Assembly: GCA_964488865.1 (NCBI GenBank)
Contig: CAZAWR010000003.1
Span: 164,655 to 228,654 of the forward strand
DNA: 64,000 bases
DNA from: MWCO01 sp964488865
GTDB lineage: Bacteria; Myxococcota_A; Polyangia; Polyangiales; Polyangiaceae
Direction: 5' to 3'
Shown here: in pieces, positions 25,801-33,331 of the stretch
Layout of the letters: every line of letters starts with the position of its first letter
Numbering within the stretch: position 1 is the stretch's first letter
The notes under the pieces: generated by a model
Told to the model about the DNA's origin: nothing
Databases searched by the model: none
The model's input: only the letters and a program-made list of their open reading frames with translations
Made by a program: the position numbers and the translations under genes

Positions 25801-27267
25801 GAGCCCGGGTTCGTCGCGCAGGGGCAGCGGTTCGACGTGCAGGATGGGGAGTTGCAGGTTTGCGTGGAGCTCGAGGAAGCGTTGCCGGTGGATCTTGACG
25901 CCGAACCCGTCCTTGAAGAAGTCCCCTGTGTCGCGTCCGAGGTAGACCAGGCCATGGTTGGCGTGCTGCACGACGTCTCCCGTGTCGAACCACCCGTCTC
26001 GTCCGGGGAGGGGGACGAGGTGTCCGTCGTCGTCGAGGTACCCGTCGGCGCCGAAGGGCGAGGACACGGACAGGTGGAATGCGTTGGGAGGTGCGTTCTT
26101 GGCGGGAACGAGGCGGAGGCGGACGCCGGGGAGCAGGTTGCCCAAGCAAGGTTCGCTGATGGAGAGCGGGCCTGCGACGGTGGTGGAAGCGATCTGTTGG
26201 GTTTCGGTGAGGCCGAGGGCGTTGTGCAGGCGCAGGTGGAGGGAGGAGTGGAGGCGTTTGGCGAGGGACGGGTCGAAGGGGGCGCCGCTGGAGACGGCGC
26301 ACCGGATCGAGCCAAGACACTCATCCTTGAGGTGAGGGAAGACGCGAGCGAGCTCGAGGAGGGTTCGGAAGACGGCGGGGCCTCCGGTGACGTGTTCGGG
26401 CTGCATCTGAACCAGGAAGGATCGTGCTCTCTCCGGATGCTCGACGAACCATTCGGGGGGAATGAGGCAGAGCGGGGAGCGGCACCACAGGGCGTTCCAC
26501 AGGGCGCGCAGTCCCATGGAATGGGCGAAGAGCAGGCACAGGCTGCGGCCCCCGAGGCGATCGGGGTGAAGGAGTCCTGCCTGCTCCCAAGCCGCGCAGC
26601 TTCGCAGGAACGCGCCGGCGCTGTACTGCACCATTTTCGAGCGACCGCTGGTCCCCGAGGTCGTGAGCAGCAGGCACGGGTCGTCGGGACCGCGGGCGCG
26701 GACAAGGGATTCGACCATCGCATCCTCGGCAGGGGCGGAGCCTTCGTGCTCGAGTAGGTGGTCGAGGCCGAGGTCACGTTCGAGGCAGCACGTGGGCACG
26801 TCGGCCTTTCGTGCGTGTTGCGTCAGTGCGTGGACGAGGTCCTGGTCTGCTTCGACTTCGCTTCTTTCGGTGGCCTCCTGATGGTTCCACAGCACAAGGT
26901 TGCACTGGGAGGCGACGAGCCAGCGGCCGATGCGTTCGGGCTCGACGAACATGGGCAGCAGGACGCGCACGCCCCACGCGCTCAGGGCGACGTGGGCGAC
27001 GGCGATGAGGGTCTCGTTGGTGCGGGGGAGGCGGAGCAGGCACACGGTCTGGCCGGGTTTGATGCCCCGGTCCGCGAGGCGTCGGATGAGGGCGAGCGAT
27101 GCGCTGCGGAGGCGGTTGAGCGAGAGGGAGACGAGCCGGCTGTCGAGGGACCCGAGGAGCACCACCGGGTCACCGGGTCCGTCGAACAACAGGTGCGCGA
27201 AGGATCGGAAGCGAGGAGGCGCGTCTGGGAGGGAGGAAGAGAGAACCGTGCCTTGGGGATCGATCAT
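22876..27267 (-). CDS. Trifunctional AMP-ligase / class III aminotransferase / acyl-ACP-reductase-like protein
   Basis: About 1463 residues from ATG 27267 (TTG 27309 would add 14; neither has a strong ribosome site). Residues 20-575 are an adenylate-forming ligase: LLLTTSGTSGRSKM P-loop, ALGLTETQ, WFDTGDVV, and catalytic Lys in PRTPKGDVSRP. Residues about 600-1075 are a PLP-dependent class III aminotransferase: GSTGSEAVE, AFHGHSLGA, EPVQGEGG, FDEIQCGLGRTG, Schiff-base Lys about 905 in FAKALGGG. Residues about 1110-1463 resemble cyanobacterial acyl-ACP reductase: VIALGAYSSIV, TSGNTLTVA, NAD(P) loop VVGATGNIG, and FCCAAEAMLLGLE over the catalytic-Cys region. Predicted: activate an acyl chain, reduce it to an aldehyde, transaminate it to an amine. 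No carrier-protein domain is seen. Confidence 0.85.
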   Translation of the reverse strand: MIDPQGTVLSSSLPDAPPRFRSFAHLLFDGPGDPVVLLGSLDSRLVSLSLNRLRSASLALIRRLADRGIKPGQTVCLLRLPRTNETLIAVAHVALSAWGVRVLLPMFVEPERIGRWLVASQCNLVLWNHQEATERSEVEADQDLVHALTQHARKADVPTCCLERDLGLDHLLEHEGSAPAEDAMVESLVRARGPDDPCLLLTTSGTSGRSKMVQYSAGAFLRSCAAWEQAGLLHPDRLGGRSLCLLFAHSMGLRALWNALWCRSPLCLIPPEWFVEHPERARSFLVQMQPEHVTGGPAVFRTLLELARVFPHLKDECLGSIRCAVSSGAPFDPSLAKRLHSSLHLRLHNALGLTETQQIASTTVAGPLSISEPCLGNLLPGVRLRLVPAKNAPPNAFHLSVSSPFGADGYLDDDGHLVPLPGRDGWFDTGDVVQHANHGLVYLGRDTGDFFKDGFGVKIHRQRFLELHANLQLPILHVEPLPLRDEPGLGAIVFVQTDSRAQCGSVPDDPQIVRRVRDLLLARLEDLRGELEEMEFRHMTVTRFVCLQGPPPRTPKGDVSRPEVLARHANLVASFTGKFVEGPGRERLRKEAWTRSRSARLTSPRRGELLHIARLDVDFVAARGDTLTYEHHGQRIDVTDFVGGFGGNLLGHRHPALLEALHQFLASERPPIGDQGSAQSPAGKLAQRLVSAVAKHTGSAYVVRFGSTGSEAVEMAIAHAQLERTERLRKHHRDLQRTCGSLDPRAVRRCIDEGRRLLEERTPRIVIVSSAFHGHSLGARSALGSSKSRLPYVHLSRIVPVIVSPDALEPRIESIVQDARFDLPSLELRDGAVHPSHLPCSDIVAAIVEPVQGEGGVRVIPRQLLETLSRQDFPLIFDEIQCGLGRTGSWLASQGVRGHYYLFAKALGGGLAKVSAVLIERHRYVEKFDEHYASTFGADSLSCEVACAVLDLIDRDDVPARARERGRRLEDTLVQVHKEFPDVFGPPRGRGLMLGLEVRDACAHASVLLRAAVQHEHLGELVSSALFHRHRIRVLPTLSAPNTLRIEPSAYIDDDAIDRLASALRWLGTVLRDRDVGTLVGHLVEQEHQVEHPRVESLGPKILTELDPPAASAVRVGFVNHFVFPERELPLLDPSLAALSPTQRLALFHRFMRLFELDPIAVFGRNLLQNRVWFLSIANVADAATLESLHRSHDHAIAVERVQRAVDLAAKHGCTVIALGAYSSIVTANGSAVCPPPGTILTSGNTLTVALAARRILHACDTHGIDPSHQDTVLGVVGATGNIGAALSRQLLRGPRPFRHAVLVSRSPQHFEPLRPTLSESANVSFTNDLSELRRCNVIALAVNTTEPLLLPHHVGPHRTIIGDVSVPGSVSPAVRSANQVRFLPLAGVVSLPSEPDFVMSSHSPPGTAFCCAAEAMLLGLEPEAARALHLLGDVDPAAVAALDALAARQDWLDPLALGTIKR

Positions 27268-27662
27268 CGAGCCGTGCGGGATAAGAAGCCTGTCGGGAGG
27301 AGCCGTCAAGCGGGGGAACGCTGTGGTGGAGAACCAAGTGGTTGTGTCCAGGCACGGCGTTGCCGTGAGTGCTGCGTGTCCGAAGTCCCTACCGGGTTGA
27401 GGCCCGGCGACGACAATGGACGGATGACGGACATCAACTAGGAGCTGAGAACACGGAATGCGAATTCGAACCAGGAACGGGCGGAGTCAGGCGCAACACG
27501 CACGGCCTCCCTCCGCACCACCCTTCTGTGGCTTCTGCGTCCTCTGTGGTTCTCCGGAGTGCGATCCCGGTACCAGTTCTGCGTTCACCAGGGTGAGATG
27601 CTTGGCTATGGTGCATGGGTGAAGAAGATGGTCGAGGACCATCGAGCCCGTCGAGGTGAAAA
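27268..27662. other. Divergent intergenic region with degenerate TTEDAE-type repeat
   Basis: The region lies between the divergent ligase-fusion and S46 peptidase genes. Around 27525-27560 two imperfect copies of TTCTGTGGCTTCT / CTCTGTGGTTCT occur; read backwards they give the RTTEDAEATE-type phrase often seen in spurious ORFs of soil bacteria. No gene is supported. Promoters of both flanking genes should be here, but I cannot assign them. Confidence 0.45.
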
Positions 27663-29840
27663 GTGCGCAGTTCAATCGGAGCTTCCGTGGTGTTGCTGTC
27701 GTTGTGCGGGATGGGATTCGGCTGTGGAGGAGGCATGGAGAGCACCACGCCGCCCCCGCCTCCGCCTGCGCCCGTAGATTCTGCACCCGCGGCGTCTGCG
27801 AGCGTCGCGACCCCGGCGCCGGGACCCGCGGAGTTGATGTCCGACGAGGGCATGTGGTTGCTGAACGACTTCCCATCGGATCGGTTGGGTCGCCGCCATG
27901 GGTTTTCCCCGACCCAAGCGTGGCTCGACGAGGTGAGGTTGTCGTCCGTCCGGCTGGCGCGTGGGTGTTCGGGCAGTTTTGTGTCTTCCCACGGGCTGGT
28001 GATGACGAATCACCACTGTGCGGTGGGGTGCATTCAGCAGCTTTCCACGCAGCGCAAGGACCACATGAAGGACGGGTTCTTTGCCAAGCAGGCCACGGAC
28101 GAGGTTCGGTGCCCGGAGATGGAGGTCAATCAGCTGATCGAGATCACGGACGTGACCGCGCGGGTGCTCGAGGCCACCGCAGGCATGGATGAGACGAAGG
28201 CGAACGAAGCCCGCAAGGCGGAGCTATCGAAGATCGAGAAGGCGTGCGCCACGAGTGACGCGTACCGATGCGACGTCGTGAGTTTGTTTCACGGCGGTCG
28301 ATATCATTTGTACAAGTACCGTCGGCACCAGGACGTGCGGTTGGTGTTTGCTCCGGAGGTATCGATCGCGTTTTTTGGAGGGGACCCGGACAACTTCAAC
28401 TTCCCGCGGTACGACCTCGACGTGACGTTCCTGCGTGTGTACGAGGGCGGCAAGCCGGCTTCGACGGAGCACTTCTTCCGGTGGTCGGCGAAGGGGGCAT
28501 CGGAGGGGGAGCTGACGTTTGTGTCGGGCCAGCCGGGCAGGACGTCGCGGATGTCGACGGTATCCCAGCTGGCGTACATGCGGGACTACGGGGTGCCGTC
28601 GTGGTTGGTGCGGTTGACGGAGGTGCGCGGGGCGGTGCGTGAGTTCCAGAAGCGCGGGCCGGAGCACAAGCGTGTTTCCGGGACGACGCTCTTCGGAGCG
28701 GAGAACGGGATCAAGGCGCTACGAGGGCGGCACCAGGCGTTGGTGGACGGGGCGTTCTTCGGACAGAAGGTGAAGGAGGAGCAGCAGCTACGAGAGCGTG
28801 TGGAGTCCGACCCGGAGCTGAAGGCGAAGTACGGGGACGCGTGGGATCGGATCGCGGCGGTGCAGGATGCGAAGCGGCGCATGCGTGAGGAGTACATGTT
28901 GGTGGAGACGGGGCAGGGTTTTTGGTCGACGCTGGTGGAGCATGCGAGGACGATCGTGCGTGGGGCGGAGGAGATGCCGAAGGCCAACGAAAAGAGGCTT
29001 CGCGAGTTCGCGGACTCGAACGTACCGGCGCTTGGGCTGCAGTTGTACTCGACGGCGCCGATTCACGACGAGTTCGAGGAGATGAAGCTGTCGCTGTCGC
29101 TCACGCGGCTGAGGGAGCTCTTGGGGGCAGACCACCCGGTGGTGAAGGCGGCGCTGGGCAAGAAGTCGCCGGAGCAGGTGGCGCGGGAGGTGATCAAGGG
29201 GACGAAGCTGGGCAAGGTCGACGAGCGCAGGCGGCTGTTTCAGGATGGGAAGGTGGCCGTGGAGGCGTCGACGGATCCTGCGATTGTGCTGGCCCGATCG
29301 ATCGAGCCTTTCGCGCGCCAGATCCGGGCGCGTTTCGAGGACGAGGTGGAGGCGGTGGAGAGCCGTCAGGCGGAGCGGATTGCTGCGGCTCGTTTTGCGG
29401 TGTTCGGGACGAGCGTGTACCCGGACGCGACGTTCTCGTTGCGGCTGTCCTTCGGCACGGTGCAGGGGTGGATGGAGAATGGCAAGAAGGTCGAGCCGTT
29501 TACGACGATGGGGGGAGCGTTCGAGCGGCACACGGGGGCGCCCCCCTTCGACCTGCCTTCGTCGTGGTTGAAGGCGAAGGATCGGATTGCCGTGTCGACG
29601 CCGATGAACCTGGTGACGACCAACGACATCATCGGGGGCAACTCGGGGTCTCCGCTGTTCAACAAGGAGCGGGAGATCGTGGGGTTGATCTTCGACGGGA
29701 ACATCCACTCCCTTGGGGGAGACTACGCGTTCGACGCGAGGGTGAACCGAGCGGTGGCGGTGCACAGTGCGGCGCTGCTGGAGGCGCTCGACAAGGTGTA
29801 CGACGCACGTCGCGTGAGGGACGAGATTCACGGGAAGTAG
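27663..29840 (+). CDS. S46-family dipeptidyl-peptidase, lipoprotein (DPP7/DPP11-like)
   Basis: A 725-residue exported serine peptidase from GTG 27663 (GAGGTG upstream). The lipobox GFGC at 18-21 suggests outer-membrane anchoring, followed by a Pro/Ala linker to residue 58. The chymotrypsin-fold triad is traceable: His in LVMTNHHCA (about 117-118) and Ser661 in IIGGNSGSPLFN; the Asp is probably in the PDNFNFPRYDLD segment, typical of S46. These enzymes remove dipeptides from the N-terminus of oligopeptides during protein feeding. The position 18 residues after the Ser is Gly (FDGN), as in DPP7 (hydrophobic P1), where DPP11 has Arg. An inverted repeat follows the stop. Confidence 0.93.
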   Translation: MRSSIGASVVLLSLCGMGFGCGGGMESTTPPPPPPAPVDSAPAASASVATPAPGPAELMSDEGMWLLNDFPSDRLGRRHGFSPTQAWLDEVRLSSVRLARGCSGSFVSSHGLVMTNHHCAVGCIQQLSTQRKDHMKDGFFAKQATDEVRCPEMEVNQLIEITDVTARVLEATAGMDETKANEARKAELSKIEKACATSDAYRCDVVSLFHGGRYHLYKYRRHQDVRLVFAPEVSIAFFGGDPDNFNFPRYDLDVTFLRVYEGGKPASTEHFFRWSAKGASEGELTFVSGQPGRTSRMSTVSQLAYMRDYGVPSWLVRLTEVRGAVREFQKRGPEHKRVSGTTLFGAENGIKALRGRHQALVDGAFFGQKVKEEQQLRERVESDPELKAKYGDAWDRIAAVQDAKRRMREEYMLVETGQGFWSTLVEHARTIVRGAEEMPKANEKRLREFADSNVPALGLQLYSTAPIHDEFEEMKLSLSLTRLRELLGADHPVVKAALGKKSPEQVAREVIKGTKLGKVDERRRLFQDGKVAVEASTDPAIVLARSIEPFARQIRARFEDEVEAVESRQAERIAAARFAVFGTSVYPDATFSLRLSFGTVQGWMENGKKVEPFTTMGGAFERHTGAPPFDLPSSWLKAKDRIAVSTPMNLVTTNDIIGGNSGSPLFNKEREIVGLIFDGNIHSLGGDYAFDARVNRAVAVHSAALLEALDKVYDARRVRDEIHGK

Positions 29841-29850
29841 CGGGGCTCGA

Positions 29851-29872
29851 GGTGGCCACGAACGTGGCCACC
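29851..29872 (+). terminator. Inverted repeat after the S46 peptidase gene
   Basis: GGTGGCCACG and CGTGGCCACC are exact inverted repeats separated by AA, eleven bases after the stop, followed by TTCTGG. As RNA the inner pairs must open to form a loop, leaving a strong GC stem. There is no good T-run, so it could be a terminator or a transcript-stabilising hairpin. Confidence 0.45.
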
Positions 29873-30030
29873 TTCTGGCCACGTTTGTGGACACCCGAGC
29901 TTCTTGTGGGGTCGAGCCACGGCGAGTCTTGGGCCAATTCCTGGGGGCTGGCGATCTGGCATTGAACAAGCTGAGGGACGCTCCAAGTCCCGCGCCGCAC
30001 GACAGCGGCGTGCTCGGAGGAGGTTCTTTC

Positions 30031-30410
30031 ATGCGTTCCCTATATCGTTTCCCGTCCGCTGGTCTGTTGTTCGTCTTGCTCGCATCTGGTTGCGCTGTGG
30101 GCTTGGACGCGAACCTGGCGGATTACGACTTGGACGAGAACAAGGCCTGGGGCGAGAGGGCGTCGCTTCGGCGCACGTCGCCTCTTCCGATGCGGCGTTG
30201 ACGGAGCTGGGCAACCTGCTTCGGACGTGCGGCAACACGGCGCAGTCCAACGGCTACTCGAGCGATGCCATCGAGAGCTGGTTCCAGGGGCTCGTGCAGT
30301 TCAGCCCGTGCGATTCGACCGCGCGGCTGCTGGGACCTGACGAGGTGTTCGCCCCGGCGGGCGACCCAGGTCTGGCTCCTGCCCCGTCAGCCCCTGGCAC
30401 CTGCCAGTAG
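30031..30410 (+). pseudogene. Small lipoprotein gene with apparent frameshift
   Basis: ATG 30031 (AGGAGG upstream) encodes a lipoprotein signal, RSLYRFPSAGLLFVLLASGC, and about 22 further residues before a stop at 30201 in one frame. From about 30145 a different frame continues to a stop at 30410 with protein-like sequence: SSDAALTELGNLLRTCGNT, IESWFQGLVQFSPCDST and a Pro-rich end. Joining the frames gives one ~125-residue lipoprotein. The shift fits loss of one base near the GGGG at 30148-30151. It is either a real inactivation or a sequencing error; the small size and lack of homologues known to me leave its role open. Confidence 0.55.
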
Positions 30411-30606
30411 CCAGTCACGGACGGAAGCGTAACGAAACGGGGTGGGCCGGCATCCAACGGAAGAGGATCCCCCGTGAATCGATGGTGTGTCGTTACGATG
30501 GCACCAAAGGCAGGGATGTCCGGTGACCTCGCCCTGAGCTCGCCTTGCCGGGCGCTGACGATAGGATTCATGTCGTTGCGTCCCTTTTCGTCAGGAGACA
30601 GCCCGC

Positions 30607-31089
30607 ATGATAGGCCGAAAACGAACCGCGCAGTCGGCTCGAAGGGACGAAGCCGCGACCAGCCGTACCGCGGAGCGTCGTCGTCGCGAGCAGGACGCCC
30701 CGTTGTTGCTCGAGGAGGTTCCTCTGTTGAGGGAACTGTCGATCGAGGTCAAGGAGACGGGGCTGGGTCCGGGGATGCTGGATGCCAAGCACATCCGGCG
30801 GTTCGAGCTTGCGACGGCGCCGGCGCTTTTCCTCGTCCCATGCGGGGATCGATCCTGCGAGGGAGGGGGGCACGACATCAGCGCGGCCGTCATGGAAGCA
30901 CTCCGTGGGCATCAAGCGCTGTTGGAAGGGGAGGTGGCGTGCTGCGGCAGGGTGGGGGAGCAAGGTTGCTCGCGCAGCCTCCACTTCGCGATGGCAGCTG
31001 CCTTTCACGAGCCGAAGGGCAGGAAGCCGGCTTCCTCGGTTCGCGCGTCGGTCACTCCACCCGAATCAGCTTCGACTCCCCGCGGTTGA
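30607..31089 (+). CDS. Small conserved-looking cysteine protein, function unknown
   Basis: A 160-residue protein with a Ser/Arg-rich start and no signal peptide. The central part LFLVPCGDRSCEGGGHDISAAVMEALRGH followed by EGEVACCGRVGEQGCSRSLHF has a CxxxxC pair and a later CC/C group, which could hold a metal or disulfide; similar small proteins occur in other myxobacteria as far as I recall, without assigned role. Coding potential is supported by the ordered core; the last ~20 residues, which overlap the convergent gene at 31052 by 38 bases, look non-conserved. Start could also be further inside. Moderate confidence that it is a gene. Confidence 0.55.
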   Translation: MIGRKRTAQSARRDEAATSRTAERRRREQDAPLLLEEVPLLRELSIEVKETGLGPGMLDAKHIRRFELATAPALFLVPCGDRSCEGGGHDISAAVMEALRGHQALLEGEVACCGRVGEQGCSRSLHFAMAAAFHEPKGRKPASSVRASVTPPESASTPRG

Positions 31090-31630
31090 ACACGACCGGA
31101 AACATCAGGGTGCTCACCTGCTTCGCTTTCGGGAAGTGCCACCGCTTCGCGTGCTCCTCGACGCACCCTGACAATCCTTCGTAGGGTTGTCCTCCGGACG
31201 CCTGGGCCGTCCTCACCTGTCCTTCTTTGGACACTTCCACCTGCATGGCGACGCGTACGGTGTCGGGCCCTTTTTCGCCGTTGTTGACACGGGGTGTCCA
31301 GCATAGTTCGCGGAGATGCGGGCGGTAAGCCTCGACCACGGCTCGGACGTCATCGGCGGAGAGCTGGAATCGGCCGCTATCCGTATCGGGTGGGTGAGGC
31401 ATGGTCGCGTAGGGGTCTGGAGGAGGTTCGGGAGCGGCAGCTTTCGCGGGCTGGCCTGGGGCGTCGGAGGCCGTGCCCCCTTGCGCGGACGTCGCGGCCG
31501 GGTCGTCGTTCGCTCCGGAGGCAGGTGATTCATCGGTGGAAGAGGACGGTGTGGCAGGGGTGGACGGGGAGCCACCGCAGCCGACGAGGGTCCAAGAGAG
31601 AGCGGCGACAAGGGCGTGTCGAACCAGCAT
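31052..31630 (-). CDS. Lipoprotein with AgmX/PglI-type C-terminal domain
   Basis: A 192-residue protein from ATG 31630 with a strong AGGAGG site. The signal ends WTLVGC (lipobox). A ~70-residue Ser/Pro/Ala linker precedes a C-terminal domain of about 95 residues: LSADDVRAVVEAYRPHLRELCW, VAMQVEVSKEGQVRTA, GCVEEHAKRWHFPKA and FPVVFNR. This is the AgmX/PglI C-terminal fold (TonB-C-like), common in Myxococcota proteins tied to gliding and envelope machines. The two cysteines (LCW, GCVEE) are the usual pair. Its partner is not evident from neighbours. It resembles the product of 32529-33290 in domain and layout. Confidence 0.82.
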   Translation of the reverse strand: MLVRHALVAALSWTLVGCGGSPSTPATPSSSTDESPASGANDDPAATSAQGGTASDAPGQPAKAAAPEPPPDPYATMPHPPDTDSGRFQLSADDVRAVVEAYRPHLRELCWTPRVNNGEKGPDTVRVAMQVEVSKEGQVRTAQASGGQPYEGLSGCVEEHAKRWHFPKAKQVSTLMFPVVFNRGESKLIRVE

Positions 31631-31858
31631 GGGGCCTCCTGACAAGGTGAGGGGTAGAGTGTACGTAATGGCAACGCCGCCAGGGCAGGAATTGCGAGCG
31701 GGTTCACGGGATGGGATTCCGGGATCGCGGTCCTTGTCGACGTCCCTCTCGCCATCCATGTACAGCGCGCGTCCGAACGAGCTCAAAAAAATATGCGACG
31801 GGTTTTGGCTGGCTCGCCGTTGGGAGCAACAAGGAAGCACACCAAGGAGATCGGAACC

Positions 31859-32460
31859 ATGAAACCCGTGAGCTATGTGATGGCAACTCTCTTCGTCGGC
31901 CTGACGTTCGCCACAGCTGCCCAGGCGGGCGAGCGTCCTCGCCAGCGGCCCACGTTCGAGCAGCTGGACAAGAACAGTGATGGGAAGATCGTGGCGACGG
32001 AGGTGCCTGCGCGGGGCTGGCAGCGGTTGAGCCGAGCGGACACGAACAAGGACAACGCGGTGACGAAGGCGGAGTTCGACGCGCTTCGGGCGTCGCGGCC
32101 CGGTGGTGGAGCTGGCCAGGCGCGACCCACGTTCGAGCAACTGGACAAGAACAGTGATGGGAAGATCGTGGCGACGGAGGTGCCTGCGCGGGGCTNNNNN
32201 NNNNNNNNNNNNNNNNNNNNNNNNNNNNNNNNNNNNNNNNNNNNNNNNNNNNNNNNNNNNNNNNNNNNNNNNNNNNNNNNNNNNNNNNNNNNNNNCTGGA
32301 CAAGAACAGTGATGGGAAGATCGTGGCGACGGAGGTGCCTGCGCGGGGCTGGCAGCGGTTGAGCCGAGCGGACACGAACAAGGACAACGCGGTGACGAAG
32401 GCGGAGTTCGACGCGCTGCGGGCGTCGAGGCCGGGGCGTGCGGGGCAAGGCCGCCGCTGA
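31859..32460 (+). CDS. Secreted EF-hand repeat protein (interrupted by assembly gap)
   Basis: ATG 31859 follows AAGGAGA and begins a Sec signal peptide, MKPVSYVMATLFVGLTFATA, cleaved after AQA. The mature protein is made of 59-residue units, each with two EF-hand loops, DKNSDGKIVATE and DTNKDNAVTKAE, joined by Pro/Arg-rich stretches. Units one and two are separated by 177 bp and nearly identical in DNA; a further copy follows the 100-N gap and ends GQGRR. Frame is lost across the gap because its real size is unknown. The loops have the Asp/Asn/Glu ligands for Ca2+ binding. Likely a periplasmic or extracellular calcium-binding protein. Confidence 0.85.
31949..32457 (+). repeat. 177-bp tandem coding repeat of EF-hand units
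   Basis: The unit starting CCCACGTTCGAGCA recurs at 31949 and 32126 with only a few changes; the sequence after the gap (from 32296) is another copy. Copy number is unknown because the gap lies inside the array. Confidence 0.85.
32196..32295. other. Assembly gap (100 N) within the EF-hand repeat array
   Basis: A 100-N placeholder lies inside near-identical tandem repeats. Flanking frames disagree, so it is not a measured length. Confidence 0.95.
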
Positions 32461-32528
32461 CGGGCGCTGTGTGGGATGGAGCGCGATGACCCTGGCCGTG
32501 CGCGCGCGCACGGTCGGGGGAGAGTCGG

Positions 32529-33290
32529 TTACTGGCTCGGAGCGCTCGAAGGCGGGGGAGGCGACGGGACAGCGGAGGCGGACGAGCCTGGGTCGACGGA
32601 AGCGGAGGAAGTGGGTGCGCTGAGGCGCAGCTGGATCGGGAAGAGCACGGTGACGGTTCCGCTCTTTGGTTTTGGGAACTCGATCTTTTTCACCTCCGTG
32701 AGGAGGCACGTGATCACTTCTTCGTCTGGCAGGGCGCTGCCCGCGTCGACGGCTTCCGTGACCTTGCCATCCTCGCCGATCACGAACCGCATGAGCACGA
32801 CCCCGTTGAGGGACTTGTCGCGCCGGATCCCTGCTTTGTAGCAATCTTGGAGGGCGGAGGTGTGCTTTTGCATGGTCTCGTTGACGAGGTCGATGGAGAG
32901 CTGTCCGAAGACCTGGGTCTCGAGGGCTGGAGGGCGAAGGCGCGGGGGTGCGCCGCTCGCTTCGGGGAAGAGCGGCAGGGGCGGTGGGGCTTTGCTCCAT
33001 AGCGTGGCGAGCGCGCATTCCTGGACGCTCGCGCTTGCGGCCATCACCTCGAGCTTTCGAGCCTTGTCGGTCGGGGGTTCTGCGCTGCCCAGCAGGGCGA
33101 GGACTTCGCCGTTCTTGACGTTCTTGTCGATGTAGTCGGCCAAGGCGCGACCACGCTCTGCGGGAGGAAGCGTGGCATTTACCTTGTTCGGCGCATCGCA
33201 TGCGAGCCGGACGGCTTCCTCTTTGGACTGACAGCCGGTCGCGCCGACCAGTGTGGCCAGCAGCACGAAGGGACCCAATCGCCGATGCAT
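32529..33290 (-). CDS. Lipoprotein with AgmX/PglI-type C-terminal domain
   Basis: A 253-residue protein from ATG 33290. The signal MHRRLGPFVLLATLVGATGC has a lipobox. A ~75-residue N-terminal region contains two cysteines (LACDAP, QECALATLW). The C-terminal domain follows: LQDCYKAGIRRDKSLNGVVLMRFVIGEDGKVTEA and CLLTEVKKIEFPKPKSGTVTVLFPIQL, the AgmX/PglI (TonB-C-like) pattern of paired cysteines, beta strands and a Phe-Pro turn. A Ser/Pro tail ends the protein. Another ATG at 33335 would put 15 residues before the signal and is less likely. Role probably structural within an envelope complex. Confidence 0.82.
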   Translation of the reverse strand: MHRRLGPFVLLATLVGATGCQSKEEAVRLACDAPNKVNATLPPAERGRALADYIDKNVKNGEVLALLGSAEPPTDKARKLEVMAASASVQECALATLWSKAPPPLPLFPEASGAPPRLRPPALETQVFGQLSIDLVNETMQKHTSALQDCYKAGIRRDKSLNGVVLMRFVIGEDGKVTEAVDAGSALPDEEVITCLLTEVKKIEFPKPKSGTVTVLFPIQLRLSAPTSSASVDPGSSASAVPSPPPPSSAPSQ

Positions 33291-33331
33291 GGTGTGGCAT
33301 CCTACTGCCAGGGACCATCCGAAACGAGTCT

